49,856 bases of DNA from RGIG8767 sp045531685 (lineage in GTDB: Bacteria > Bacillota > Clostridia > Lachnospirales > Lachnospiraceae), in NCBI GenBank assembly GCA_045531685.1, contig JAZSEL010000089.1, positions 1-49,856 on the forward strand, given 5' to 3'. The notes under the pieces were generated by a model, which was not told the DNA's origin, did no database searches, and saw nothing but the letters and a program-made list of their open reading frames with translations. Below are positions 7,204 through 15,522 of this stretch, one piece after another. The number at the start of each line of letters is the position of its first letter. The first letter of the stretch is position 1. Both the position numbers and the translations under genes were made by a program.

Positions 7204-8637
7204 ATGAGAAAGAAACTTATTGCTACACTTTTGTGTACAGCAATGGTTGTTGCAAGCTTAGCAGGCTGTGGTTCTAAAGAAGCAGCTAGCTCAGGTGCAG
7301 AAGCAAGTGATGATGCAGCAGTAGAAGAAGCTGCAGCAGAAGAAGCAGCAGGAGAAGAAGCTGCAGAGGTTGAGGCGGTTGTATCTTCTTACGGTGATGA
7401 GAATGGTACAAAATTAGAGTTCTGGACATTCGTTGATGCTCACGCAGAATTCTTCGGAGCGATGACAGAAAAATGGAACGAAGCTAACCCAGACAGAACA
7501 ATCTACTTAACAACATCTACATATCCATATGCAGATATGCACACAAAGTACTTAATGTCTTTACAGGCTGGTACAGGTGCTCCTGACCTTTGTGACGTAG
7601 AAGTTGGTCAGTTCCCTAACGTAGTTGCAGGTCTTGATCAGTGGTTAGTACCTATCAATGATTACGCAGCTCCTTACTTAGATACTATGGTAACAGCTCG
7701 TATGGAAACATATGCCGGCTCTGACGGTAACTACTACGCTGGTCCTTACCACGTAGGTGCAGCTGTTATGTACTATAACTTAGGTGTTCTTGAACAGTAC
7801 GGAATTACACAGGCTGACGTTGACGCAGTTGTTACATGGGATGACTATGCAGCACTCGGTAAGAAATACGTAGAAGCTCGTGGCGAAGAAGGTAAGAAAT
7901 TTACATCTGTAGATACAGGCGGAACAGACTGGTTATGGATTTCCATGGCTCAGTGTGGTGAAGACTGGACAGGTGGATTCGAAGGTCCTGCAAATGTACA
8001 GTTAGAATCTGTTTCTAAAATGTTAAAATATCAGCAGCAGTTATTAGCAGATGGTATCGCTATGACATCTCCTGACGGACAGGTTGACTTGGAAGCTGGT
8101 TTCCAGAACATTCTTGATCAGGGTATCGTTTCTTTCCCTAAGGCTATGTGGTATATGAGCCGTTTCATGAACTATATGCCTGAAGAAAAAGGCAACTGGT
8201 ATATTGCTAAATGTCCTGTATGGGAAGAAGGTCAGCCATGTTCAGTAGGTATCGGTGGTACAGGTACTGTTACATCTCAGCAGTCAGCTAACAAAGAATT
8301 AGCAGCTGAATTTGCAGCTTGGGCTAAGATGTCAGCTGAAGGTGAAAGATATATCTGGGATATCTTAGGATTCGACGTATGTAATACAGCTTACTGGACA
8401 GATCCTGAATTTGCACAGAATGAAGAAAATCAGTACAATACATTCTTCCGTAACAAACCTTACGAAGTATTGGCAGACATCGGTCTTGAAAACATTGGTA
8501 AGATTTCTGTAGTAGCAATCTCTCCAACGGTTAATGACCAGATTAACTTAGTTACATTAAACGCTATTCTTGAAGAAGGCGCTGATGTAGATACAGCATT
8601 ACAGGAAGCACAGGATGCTATCGATCTTGAACAGTAA
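7204..8637 (+). CDS. ABC-transporter sugar-binding lipoprotein, AraN-like
   Basis: Extracellular solute-binding protein (family 1) of 477 residues, anchored by lipid at Cys22 of the lipobox LAGC after a 21-residue signal peptide. Residues 28-60 are an Ala/Glu-rich acidic linker that lifts the binding domain from the membrane. The mature domain has family features such as KLEFWTF, KWNEANPDR and a repeated use of Trp/Tyr suited to sugar binding. The ATG follows AAGGAGG. It is the first gene of the arabinan operon, with both permease genes downstream past a partial terminator. Context makes arabino-oligosaccharides the likely ligand. Codon use is strongly biased, consistent with high expression. 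Confidence 0.9.
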   Translation: MRKKLIATLLCTAMVVASLAGCGSKEAASSGAEASDDAAVEEAAAEEAAGEEAAEVEAVVSSYGDENGTKLEFWTFVDAHAEFFGAMTEKWNEANPDRTIYLTTSTYPYADMHTKYLMSLQAGTGAPDLCDVEVGQFPNVVAGLDQWLVPINDYAAPYLDTMVTARMETYAGSDGNYYAGPYHVGAAVMYYNLGVLEQYGITQADVDAVVTWDDYAALGKKYVEARGEEGKKFTSVDTGGTDWLWISMAQCGEDWTGGFEGPANVQLESVSKMLKYQQQLLADGIAMTSPDGQVDLEAGFQNILDQGIVSFPKAMWYMSRFMNYMPEEKGNWYIAKCPVWEEGQPCSVGIGGTGTVTSQQSANKELAAEFAAWAKMSAEGERYIWDILGFDVCNTAYWTDPEFAQNEENQYNTFFRNKPYEVLADIGLENIGKISVVAISPTVNDQINLVTLNAILEEGADVDTALQEAQDAIDLEQ

Positions 8638-8671
8638 TAGCTTAGTAAATAACAGGTTGTGAACCTGCATG

Positions 8672-8705
8672 AATTGCCTAAGAGGTTCTCTTAGGCAATT
8701 CTTTT
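8672..8705 (+). terminator. Partial terminator between binding protein and permeases
   Basis: A perfect 13-bp stem, AATTGCCTAAGAG against CTCTTAGGCAATT, with a GTT loop and a CTTTTT tail. Its place inside the operon suggests attenuation or 3' end protection, giving more binding protein than permease. Confidence 0.8.
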
Positions 8706-8730
8706 TAGAATCGGAGTTAGGAGAAAAAAT

Positions 8731-9642
8731 ATGGAAAAGAAAAAAAGCGTATGGCATCGATTTATATATAGCCAGAAAGTAGCTCCATATGTGTTTGTTT
8801 TACCTTTTATCATCAGTTTTATTCTTTGGTGGATTTATCCGATGGTTAGTACGGTTACTATGAGTTTTCAGGATATTAAACCGGCGGGTGCTGAATGGGT
8901 AGGGTTAAAAAACTATTCTAAGCTGTTAAAAGATACGGTATTTCATCAGGCGGTTTTTAACAGTACTATGTATATGCTTTTAACATTAGTATTGTTGATT
9001 CCTTTCCCTATGCTGTTTGCTGTTTTGATGGATAGTAATCTGGTAAAAGCAAAAGGTGTATGGAAGGCAATCCTTTATGCACCGGCATTGACATCTGTTG
9101 TTATTTCCGGTACCTTATTCCGTTTGATGTTTTCGGAATATCAGACCGGTCAGATGAACGTAATTTTACAGTTTTTCGGAATGGAGCCGATTAAGTGGTT
9201 GAAGGAATACCCAACCTCTTATTTTGCATTGCTTTTACTCTGTTGCTGGAGATGGACAGGTGTAAATATGTTGTACTTCCTGTCGGGTCTTAAGGGAATA
9301 GATAAGGGATTATACGAGTCAGCGGATATTGACGGAGCTTCCCCATGGCAGAAATTCCGTTATGTTACCGTTCCGTTGTTAAAGCCTACTACAATCTACG
9401 TATTGACCATTTCTGTATACGCAGGTTTGGCTATGTTCTTAGAGAGCTTTATGCTCTGGGCAGGTAACGGTTCACCGAATAATATCGGTCTTACAATCGT
9501 TGGTTATTTATATCGTCGTGGTATTGAAAAGATGCAGCTTGGCTACGCTTCTGCGGTTGGTCTGGTATTACTTGTTATTGCTCTTATCATTAACATGATT
9601 CAGTTAATAGCGAACGGAACCTTTAAGAAGGAGGAGAGATAA
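8731..9642 (+). CDS. Sugar ABC-transporter permease, AraP/MalF type
   Basis: Inner membrane subunit of 303 residues with six predicted spans (first about 20-40, last about 272-294). The EAA loop at residues 194-218 contains DIDGASPWQKFRYVTVP, which contacts the ATPase. It lacks the long periplasmic insert of enteric MalF, as is normal for Firmicutes. The ATG follows AGGAG. The next permease begins immediately after its stop codon, so the two are translationally coupled partners. No ATPase gene is in the operon, so a shared MsmX-like ATPase encoded elsewhere is the likely energiser. Confidence 0.93.
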   Translation: MEKKKSVWHRFIYSQKVAPYVFVLPFIISFILWWIYPMVSTVTMSFQDIKPAGAEWVGLKNYSKLLKDTVFHQAVFNSTMYMLLTLVLLIPFPMLFAVLMDSNLVKAKGVWKAILYAPALTSVVISGTLFRLMFSEYQTGQMNVILQFFGMEPIKWLKEYPTSYFALLLLCCWRWTGVNMLYFLSGLKGIDKGLYESADIDGASPWQKFRYVTVPLLKPTTIYVLTISVYAGLAMFLESFMLWAGNGSPNNIGLTIVGYLYRRGIEKMQLGYASAVGLVLLVIALIINMIQLIANGTFKKEER

Positions 9643-10515
9643 ATGGCAAAAGAAAAGAATGTTAAAGTCGGCGGAACGAAACGTACTATTCTGACTGTTC
9701 TTTCTACAGGTTTGTTTGCAGTGCTTAGTGCGATAATCGTATTCCCTGTATTTGCCGGATTACTTGCTTCCTTCCGTCCGGGACGTGAATTGATTCGTAA
9801 GGGTCTTGCAATTGATTTGGATATTTCTACTATGAATCTGGATAATTATTTCTATATTTTAAGTGGAAATGAAGACTCATTGAAATATTTAAATTGGTTT
9901 AAAAACAGTTTAGTGCTTACCTTGGTAACAGTTGTAGGAACATTAATGATTTGTTTCTTTATTGCTTACGGTCTGTCTATGTACGAATATAAGTTAAAGA
10001 ACTTTTTGTTCTTCTTAGTTATTGCAACTATGATGGTACCGTTTGAAATCTTAATGTTACCACTGTATCAGGAAGTAATTAGCATGAAATTAATCGACAC
10101 CATGGGTGGTGTTGTGCTGCCGGGACTTTGTGGTGCTTCCACCATATTCTTCTTTAGACAGTATATGACGGGGCTTCCAAAAGACTTATTGGATGCAGGG
10201 CGTATTGACGGTGCATCAGAATATGGTATTTGTTGGAAGATTATGCTTCCGATTACCAAGCCGGCATTTGCTTCCATGGCGATTTTATGTTCTATGGGTG
10301 CATGGAACAATTTATTGTGGCCTTTACTTGTATTTAGAAGTACTGACAAATTTACCCTCCCTATTGGTTTAAATACATTATTAACTCCTTACGGAAACAA
10401 TTACGACGTATTGATTGCAGGCTCTATGTTTTCCATTATTCCTGTATTGACCGTATTCTTATGTTTCCAGAGTTACTTTATTGACGGTATGACAGCAGGT
10501 GCAGTAAAGGGATAA
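9643..10515 (+). CDS. Sugar ABC-transporter permease, AraQ/MalG type
   Basis: Second membrane subunit of the importer, 290 residues, with six predicted spans. The EAA loop lies at 182-206 and includes GRIDGASEYGICWKIMLP. It ends in the short DGMTAGAVKG tail typical of MalG/AraQ proteins. Its ATG directly follows the stop codon of the first permease, and the GGAGG ribosome site lies inside that gene, so synthesis is coupled one to one. Together with the upstream lipoprotein it forms an AraNPQ-like uptake system for arabinose-containing oligosaccharides; this substrate rests on the downstream glycosidases. Confidence 0.93.
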   Translation: MAKEKNVKVGGTKRTILTVLSTGLFAVLSAIIVFPVFAGLLASFRPGRELIRKGLAIDLDISTMNLDNYFYILSGNEDSLKYLNWFKNSLVLTLVTVVGTLMICFFIAYGLSMYEYKLKNFLFFLVIATMMVPFEILMLPLYQEVISMKLIDTMGGVVLPGLCGASTIFFFRQYMTGLPKDLLDAGRIDGASEYGICWKIMLPITKPAFASMAILCSMGAWNNLLWPLLVFRSTDKFTLPIGLNTLLTPYGNNYDVLIAGSMFSIIPVLTVFLCFQSYFIDGMTAGAVKG

Positions 10516-10578
10516 AAATATGAAAAACGCAGAGATGGTCTGTTTGCTTTGCGCTTTTATAAAGAAGGTGAAAGAAAA

Positions 10579-11529
10579 ATGGATACGCAATTAAAGTATA
10601 ACGAGCCTTGGATATTGCAGCGTGCGGACCCATATGTTTATAAGCATACGGACGGGACCTATTATTTTACGGCTTCCGTACCGGCGTATGACGGAATTAA
10701 TCTCCGCCGTGCAGACAGCCTTGCCGGACTTCAAAATGCAGAAGAAGTGGAAGTATGGCATAAGCATGAAAAAGGTCCTATGAGCCAGCATATCTGGGCT
10801 CCGGAATTATATTACATAAATGGTGCCTGGTATATTTATTATGCAGGAAGTGATGTGGATGATATCTGGGCACTACGCCCATATGTACTGGAATGTAAGG
10901 ATGAAGATCCGATGACGGGCACATGGACAGAGCTTGGAAAAATGAAAGCGGCAGACGAGGATGTTTTTTCCTTTGAGGCATTTTCCTTAGATGGTACGAT
11001 TTTCGAAAACAAAGGAGACTATTACTATGTGTGGGCAGAAAAAGTTGGGGTTGGCCCGCAGATATCCAATCTGTACATAGCCCGGATGGAGAGGCCGGAT
11101 AAATTGGCAACCGTTCAGGTTCTGTTAACAACACCGGATTATGATTGGGAGAGAGTGAATTTCTGGGTAAATGAAGGTCCGGCAGTTTTAAAGCATGAAG
11201 GAAAAATCTATCTGACTTATTCGGCAAGTGATACGGGTCCTGCTTATTGTATCGGTCTTATGGAAATTGATGAAGATGCGGATATGTTAGATCCGGCATG
11301 TTGGAAAAAGAAACGTTATCCGGTTCTTAAAACGGATGAAGCAAAAGGAATTTACGGACCGGGACACAACTCTTTTACTAAGGATGAAGAAGGAAATGAT
11401 ATTATGGTATATCATGCCAGAACAGAGTCAAAGATTGTGGGAAATCCGTTGTATAATCCTAATAGACATGCGCATGTAATGCAAATAAAATGGGATGAAA
11501 ACAAAAAACCGGTTTTTTCTTATGAATAA
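10579..11529 (+). CDS. GH43 glycosidase, probable intracellular alpha-L-arabinofuranosidase
   Basis: Five-bladed beta-propeller hydrolase of 316 residues without a signal peptide, so it probably acts on imported oligosaccharides. The GH43 catalytic triad can be placed: base Asp17 (RADPYVY), pKa modulator Asp138 (SLDGT) and acid Glu199 (NEGP). A propeller-centre His263 sits in YGPGHNSF. The ATG at 10579 is chosen over an upstream in-frame codon at 10549 because AAGGTG lies nine bases before it and the family homology begins here. It sits between the permease genes and a secreted GH43. GH43 also contains xylosidases; the arabinosidase call leans on context. Confidence 0.85.
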   Translation: MDTQLKYNEPWILQRADPYVYKHTDGTYYFTASVPAYDGINLRRADSLAGLQNAEEVEVWHKHEKGPMSQHIWAPELYYINGAWYIYYAGSDVDDIWALRPYVLECKDEDPMTGTWTELGKMKAADEDVFSFEAFSLDGTIFENKGDYYYVWAEKVGVGPQISNLYIARMERPDKLATVQVLLTTPDYDWERVNFWVNEGPAVLKHEGKIYLTYSASDTGPAYCIGLMEIDEDADMLDPACWKKKRYPVLKTDEAKGIYGPGHNSFTKDEEGNDIMVYHARTESKIVGNPLYNPNRHAHVMQIKWDENKKPVFSYE

Positions 11530-11537
11530 ATAACAAT

Positions 11538-11570
11538 ACTCGCAGCAGAATGGGATATTTTGCTGCGAGT
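11538..11570 (+). other. Intercistronic hairpin between the two GH43 genes
   Basis: ACTCGCAGCA (11538-11547) pairs with TGCTGCGAGT (11561-11570), 10 bp. No T tract follows, so it is more likely an mRNA processing or stability element than a full terminator. Confidence 0.6.
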
Positions 11571-11612
11571 TATAGGATATAAGAAAATGCGGTTTGGCTA
11601 TTGGAGTTTATT

Positions 11613-13166
11613 ATGAAAAAGAAAAATTTATTTTTAGTTCTGATAATTGTGGCATGCATGGCAGTTGGTGTAATGATGGCAGTGGCTAATGCGGGTGGCG
11701 TGACTCGGGTGGCAGCCCAGGTGGCTCTGGAAGATATTAATAAGGGGCTCATGATGGCAGATGCTTCTTTGCATGACCCGGCTATGGCAAAGGGAGAGGA
11801 CGGAAAATACTATATGTATGGAAGTCATATGACGGCTGCTACATCAACAGACCTTCGCAATTGGAAAATGTTTGGAAATGGCGTGGACGCAGATAATCCT
11901 ATGTTTGATAATCTGATACAGGAGCCTTTTGAAGCATTTGAGTTTGTTGGGGAAAACAACGAAGGATGGTATTCGGTATGGGCACCGTGCATTATTTACA
12001 ATGATGTAATGGATAAGTATATGATGTATTTCTGTACCACATCTTCCTATATTAAGTCTAATATCTGCTTGGCGACAGCAGATGATATCGGAGGACCGTA
12101 TACTTACCGGGATACTCTTTTGTATTCGGGATTTGCAAAAATGCTTGCCCGTGAGACGAATATCTATGATGTAATTCCGGATGATAAGACGGCTATTTTG
12201 CAATATGATATTGGTGCAGGGTTTAACAATGGTACCTGGCCAAACTGCATTGATCCGGCTCTGTTCTATGACGAAGAGAACAGACTTTGGATGGTATATG
12301 GTTCATGGTCCGGCGGAATTTTCCTGCTCGAAATTGATAAGGCAACGGGGCAGATTATTCATCCGAAAGAGGATTTGGCAAATGGTGTGGATGATTATTA
12401 CGGCAAGCGTCTGGTGGGCGGAATGCATCATGCCATTGAGGGACCGCATATAGAGTACGATAAGGAAAGCGGTTATTACTATCTGTTTGTTTCGTACGGT
12501 GGACTGGAAAGAATGGGCGGTTATCAAATCCGCGTATACCGTTCTGAAAATGTGGACGGACCATATGTGGATATGAAAGGAAATACCGTTTGGGAAGAAG
12601 AAAATATTCAGGACTTTGGTGTAAAGCTTATGGGTAATTACACACTTCCTAATTTAAATGCAGCCTATATGGCTCCGGGGGGACAGAGTGCTTATACGGA
12701 TGATGACGGTAAGAAATACGTTGTCTACCATCAGCGTTTTGATTTGGGTACGGAATATCATGAGCCAAGAGTGCATCAGTATTTTATTAATGAAGAAGGA
12801 TGGCCGGTGGTGGCTCCCCATGCAACAAGTAACGAGAAATTATCAGAAAAGGGATATGACGCATCGGTACTGGAAGGAACCTTCTATTTGCTCAATCACG
12901 GAAGCGCAGTGGATGCGGCTATCAACGAGCCGGTAGAAGTCCAGTTTGAAAACGGAACAATAAGCGGTGGTATGACCGGTACCTATTCGGTTACGAAGGG
13001 TACTAATTTCGCTCAGATAACCATTGACGGAGTTACCTATAAAGGGGTTTTAGTGGAAATGTTGGATGATACCAATAATCCAACCTTTAATTTTACCGGA
13101 ATAGGCAGCAATAACCAGAGTCTTTGGGGCGTCCGCTACATTGAGACGTTGCAGGCAGCGGAATAA
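11613..13166 (+). CDS. Exported GH43 endo-arabinanase-like enzyme
   Basis: Predicted arabinan endo-1,5-alpha-L-arabinosidase of 517 residues. An N-terminal KKK plus hydrophobic segment ending ANA (residues 1-27) is a signal peptide or anchor, so the enzyme works outside. The GH43 propeller (about 45-405) has Asp55 (LHDPAM), Asp214 (CIDPALF) and Glu276 (IEGPHI) as catalytic candidates, comparable with B. subtilis Abn2. A C-terminal lipocalin-like GH43 accessory domain spans about 418-510. The ATG at 11613 is used because GGAG lies six bases before it; the in-frame TTG at 11601 sits over that site. It would cut arabinan into oligosaccharides for the upstream transporter. Confidence 0.87.
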   Translation: MKKKNLFLVLIIVACMAVGVMMAVANAGGVTRVAAQVALEDINKGLMMADASLHDPAMAKGEDGKYYMYGSHMTAATSTDLRNWKMFGNGVDADNPMFDNLIQEPFEAFEFVGENNEGWYSVWAPCIIYNDVMDKYMMYFCTTSSYIKSNICLATADDIGGPYTYRDTLLYSGFAKMLARETNIYDVIPDDKTAILQYDIGAGFNNGTWPNCIDPALFYDEENRLWMVYGSWSGGIFLLEIDKATGQIIHPKEDLANGVDDYYGKRLVGGMHHAIEGPHIEYDKESGYYYLFVSYGGLERMGGYQIRVYRSENVDGPYVDMKGNTVWEEENIQDFGVKLMGNYTLPNLNAAYMAPGGQSAYTDDDGKKYVVYHQRFDLGTEYHEPRVHQYFINEEGWPVVAPHATSNEKLSEKGYDASVLEGTFYLLNHGSAVDAAINEPVEVQFENGTISGGMTGTYSVTKGTNFAQITIDGVTYKGVLVEMLDDTNNPTFNFTGIGSNNQSLWGVRYIETLQAAE

Positions 13167-13178
13167 TGTAAGAGGTAG

Positions 13179-13204
13179 TCAAAACCGGGTGGAGGCGGTT
13201 TTGA
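13179..13204 (+). other. Intercistronic hairpin before GH51 gene
   Basis: TCAAAACCG (13179-13187) pairs with CGGTTTTGA (13196-13204), with an 8-base loop and no T tract after it. It resembles the other operon hairpins and probably affects mRNA stability. Confidence 0.55.
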
Positions 13205-13250
13205 TAAAATATGGGTTATATAAAAAGAGAAGGAAAGGAATGGTTTTAAC

Positions 13251-14756
13251 ATGGCAAAATTAGTGATTAACACAAGCAAAACAGAAGGAACAATTGCACC
13301 TGAAATTTATGGACATTTCTCAGAACATTTGGGAAGATGCATTTATGAAGGACTTTATGTTGGGGAAAATTCCGATATTCCAAATGTAAACGGCATGCGC
13401 TGTGATGTTGTGGAAGCATTAAAGGAAATGCAGATACCGTTACTTCGTTGGCCGGGAGGATGCTTTGCCGATGAGTATCATTGGAAGGACGGTATTGGCG
13501 ATAAGAGCAAACGTAAAAAAATGATTAATACCCATTGGGGTGGAGTGGTTGAAGATAACAGCTTCGGTACCCATGAATTTATGGAATTGTGTAAACAGCT
13601 TGGTTGTAAAACCTATGTGAATGGTAATCTGGGAAGCGGAACCGTACAGGAAATGTCTGAGTGGGTAGAGTACATGACATTTAATGGGGTTTCCCCAATG
13701 GCGGATCTCCGTAAAGAAAACGGACATGAAGAACCATGGAGCGTTGATTATTTTGGTGTAGGAAATGAAAACTGGGGATGTGGCGGAAACATGACACCTG
13801 AGCATTATGCCAATGAATACCGCCGTTACCAGACATATGTAAGAAGCTACGACGGAGCTGCACCAATCCAGAAGGTATGCTGTGGCGCCAATGTGGACGA
13901 TTATCATTGGACAGAGGGAGTTATGAAGACTTGTTTTGATCATGTACTGCCTCAGTTCCATGGATTTATGGATCATATTTCCCTTCATTATTATGTTCAT
14001 CCGGAAGGATGGGAGATCAAGGGAAGTGCTACGGATTATGATGATGAAGTTTGGTATAAGACATTAAATAAAGCTTTATATATGGAAACCCTGATTAACA
14101 GACATAGTGCAATTATTGACCAGTATGATCCGGAAAAGAAGATTGGTCTTTGTGTGGATGAATGGGGAACATGGTTTACTTGTGAGCCGGGAACCAATCC
14201 GGGATTTTTGTACCAGCAGAGTACCGTAAGGGATGCCCTTGTAGCAGGTATTACATTAAATATCTTTAATAAGCATTGTGACAGAGTGAAAATTGCTTGT
14301 ATCGCACAGCTTGTTAATGTATTGCAGTCTGTCATCTTAACAGAAGGTGAAAAGATGATTAAGACACCTACCTATCATGTATTCCATATGTATCGTCATC
14401 ATCAGGGTGCCGAACTCCTTGACAGTGCATTATCCGGAGTGGAAGAAATCGGTATTGGGGAATGGAAGGTTCCTGCGGTTACTGAATCCGTATCTAGGAA
14501 GGATGGCGTAATGACTATCACATTGAATAACCTGTCTACGGATTCGGCAAATGAAATCGATATTGTGTTTGACGAAGACAGAACCTACGAAGTGGTAGAA
14601 GCAAATATCGTAACAAATGAAAATATGTGTGCCCATAATACATTTGAAGCTCCGGAAGTAGTAAAAGAAGAGAAGTTTGGAGCATATGATGTAAACGGCA
14701 ATACCATGAAAGTTACACTGCCTCCTTGTAGTGTAGTAGAAATTCGTGTAAAATAA
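13251..14756 (+). CDS. abfA: GH51 alpha-L-arabinofuranosidase
   Basis: Intracellular exo-enzyme of 501 residues that releases arabinose from arabino-oligosaccharides. It matches the Clostridia/Bacillus GH51 family in length and architecture: a TIM barrel (about 1-385) with acid/base Glu173 in GVGNENWG and nucleophile Glu304 in CVDEWGTW, then a C-terminal beta-sandwich ending in a PPCSVVEIRVK-type tail. There is no signal peptide. The ATG follows AAGGAATGG about ten bases upstream. B. subtilis abfA is likewise the last gene of an ara operon with araMNPQ, which supports the role. Confidence 0.95.
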   Translation: MAKLVINTSKTEGTIAPEIYGHFSEHLGRCIYEGLYVGENSDIPNVNGMRCDVVEALKEMQIPLLRWPGGCFADEYHWKDGIGDKSKRKKMINTHWGGVVEDNSFGTHEFMELCKQLGCKTYVNGNLGSGTVQEMSEWVEYMTFNGVSPMADLRKENGHEEPWSVDYFGVGNENWGCGGNMTPEHYANEYRRYQTYVRSYDGAAPIQKVCCGANVDDYHWTEGVMKTCFDHVLPQFHGFMDHISLHYYVHPEGWEIKGSATDYDDEVWYKTLNKALYMETLINRHSAIIDQYDPEKKIGLCVDEWGTWFTCEPGTNPGFLYQQSTVRDALVAGITLNIFNKHCDRVKIACIAQLVNVLQSVILTEGEKMIKTPTYHVFHMYRHHQGAELLDSALSGVEEIGIGEWKVPAVTESVSRKDGVMTITLNNLSTDSANEIDIVFDEDRTYEVVEANIVTNENMCAHNTFEAPEVVKEEKFGAYDVNGNTMKVTLPPCSVVEIRVK

Positions 14757-14776
14757 TTACTTGGAAGAATAAAGTG

Positions 14777-14795
14777 CTGCCCCATATAGGGGCAG
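14777..14795 (+). other. Short GC hairpin after GH51 gene
   Basis: CTGCCCC-ATATA-GGGGCAG, a perfect 7-bp stem. The following TTCTTAT is a weak T tract, so it may be a leaky terminator or a stability element. Confidence 0.55.
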
Positions 14796-14830
14796 TTCTT
14801 ATATAAAGAAAAGTAAAGGAAGAGTTGGAT

Positions 14831-15490
14831 ATGTTCAGTTATGATAACAAGGTATTTGATGTAATAAATAAGATAGTGGATTGGTTGTTTGTAAGTTTAT
14901 TATGGCTTTTATTTTCCTTGCCGGTTGTTACGGTTGGAGCATCCACGACGGCTTTGTTTGAAACGGTACACAAAGTAATCCGTAGAGGAAAGGGCTATGT
15001 GTGGCGGACATTCTGGACGACATTCAAATCCAATTTCAAAAAAGCAACCATAATCTGGCTGATACAGTTGGGAATTCTCCTTTTGTTGTGGGGAGATATG
15101 AAGATTATGGAAATGGTTCTCGAACAGGGCTCTAAATTTGGTGCCCTTTACTATTTCTTTTATGTGACTATGTTTATGGTGTATGTGTGGGTGGTTTATA
15201 CCTGCGTATACATAGCAAGAATTGAAGATACCATTAAGGTAACAATGAAAAATGCTGCCTTTATGGCGATTATGAATTTGCCTTGGGCAATTGTGATTGT
15301 GGCAGCATTCATTGGTGCAGTTGTTCTTGCCAGTGTGTCTCCGATTTGTGCATTTATCCTGCCAACCGGGGTGTTTGTGTTGTATGACATAATCCTGATG
15401 CGGATATTTGGAAAGTATATACCTATGGAAGACGAGGATAAAGTGGAGGAACATTCTGCAGAAAGTATAGTAGAAGTTGTGGAAGAATAA
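14831..15490 (+). CDS. YesL-family (DUF624) membrane protein
   Basis: Integral membrane protein of 219 residues with about five to six predicted spans. The N-terminal signature of DUF624, a WLFVSLLWLLFSLPVVTVG span followed by an Ala/Thr-rich turn, is clear. The C-terminal 25 residues are acidic and cytoplasmic. The biochemical function is unknown. YesL-like proteins recur in Firmicutes sugar-use operons beside ABC permeases, so an accessory role in uptake or sensing is a reasonable guess. The ATG at 14831 is chosen over the TTG at 14825 because AGGA lies ten bases before it. Confidence 0.85.
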   Translation: MFSYDNKVFDVINKIVDWLFVSLLWLLFSLPVVTVGASTTALFETVHKVIRRGKGYVWRTFWTTFKSNFKKATIIWLIQLGILLLLWGDMKIMEMVLEQGSKFGALYYFFYVTMFMVYVWVVYTCVYIARIEDTIKVTMKNAAFMAIMNLPWAIVIVAAFIGAVVLASVSPICAFILPTGVFVLYDIILMRIFGKYIPMEDEDKVEEHSAESIVEVVEE

Positions 15491-15522
15491 GTAGTAATAG
15501 ATTGCTACTTGAGGAGATGGAT

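Noticed and set aside
13440..14000. 186-residue frame opposite the GH51 gene
   Set aside because: It lies fully antisense to a secure gene and has no family features; it is a shadow of coding bias.
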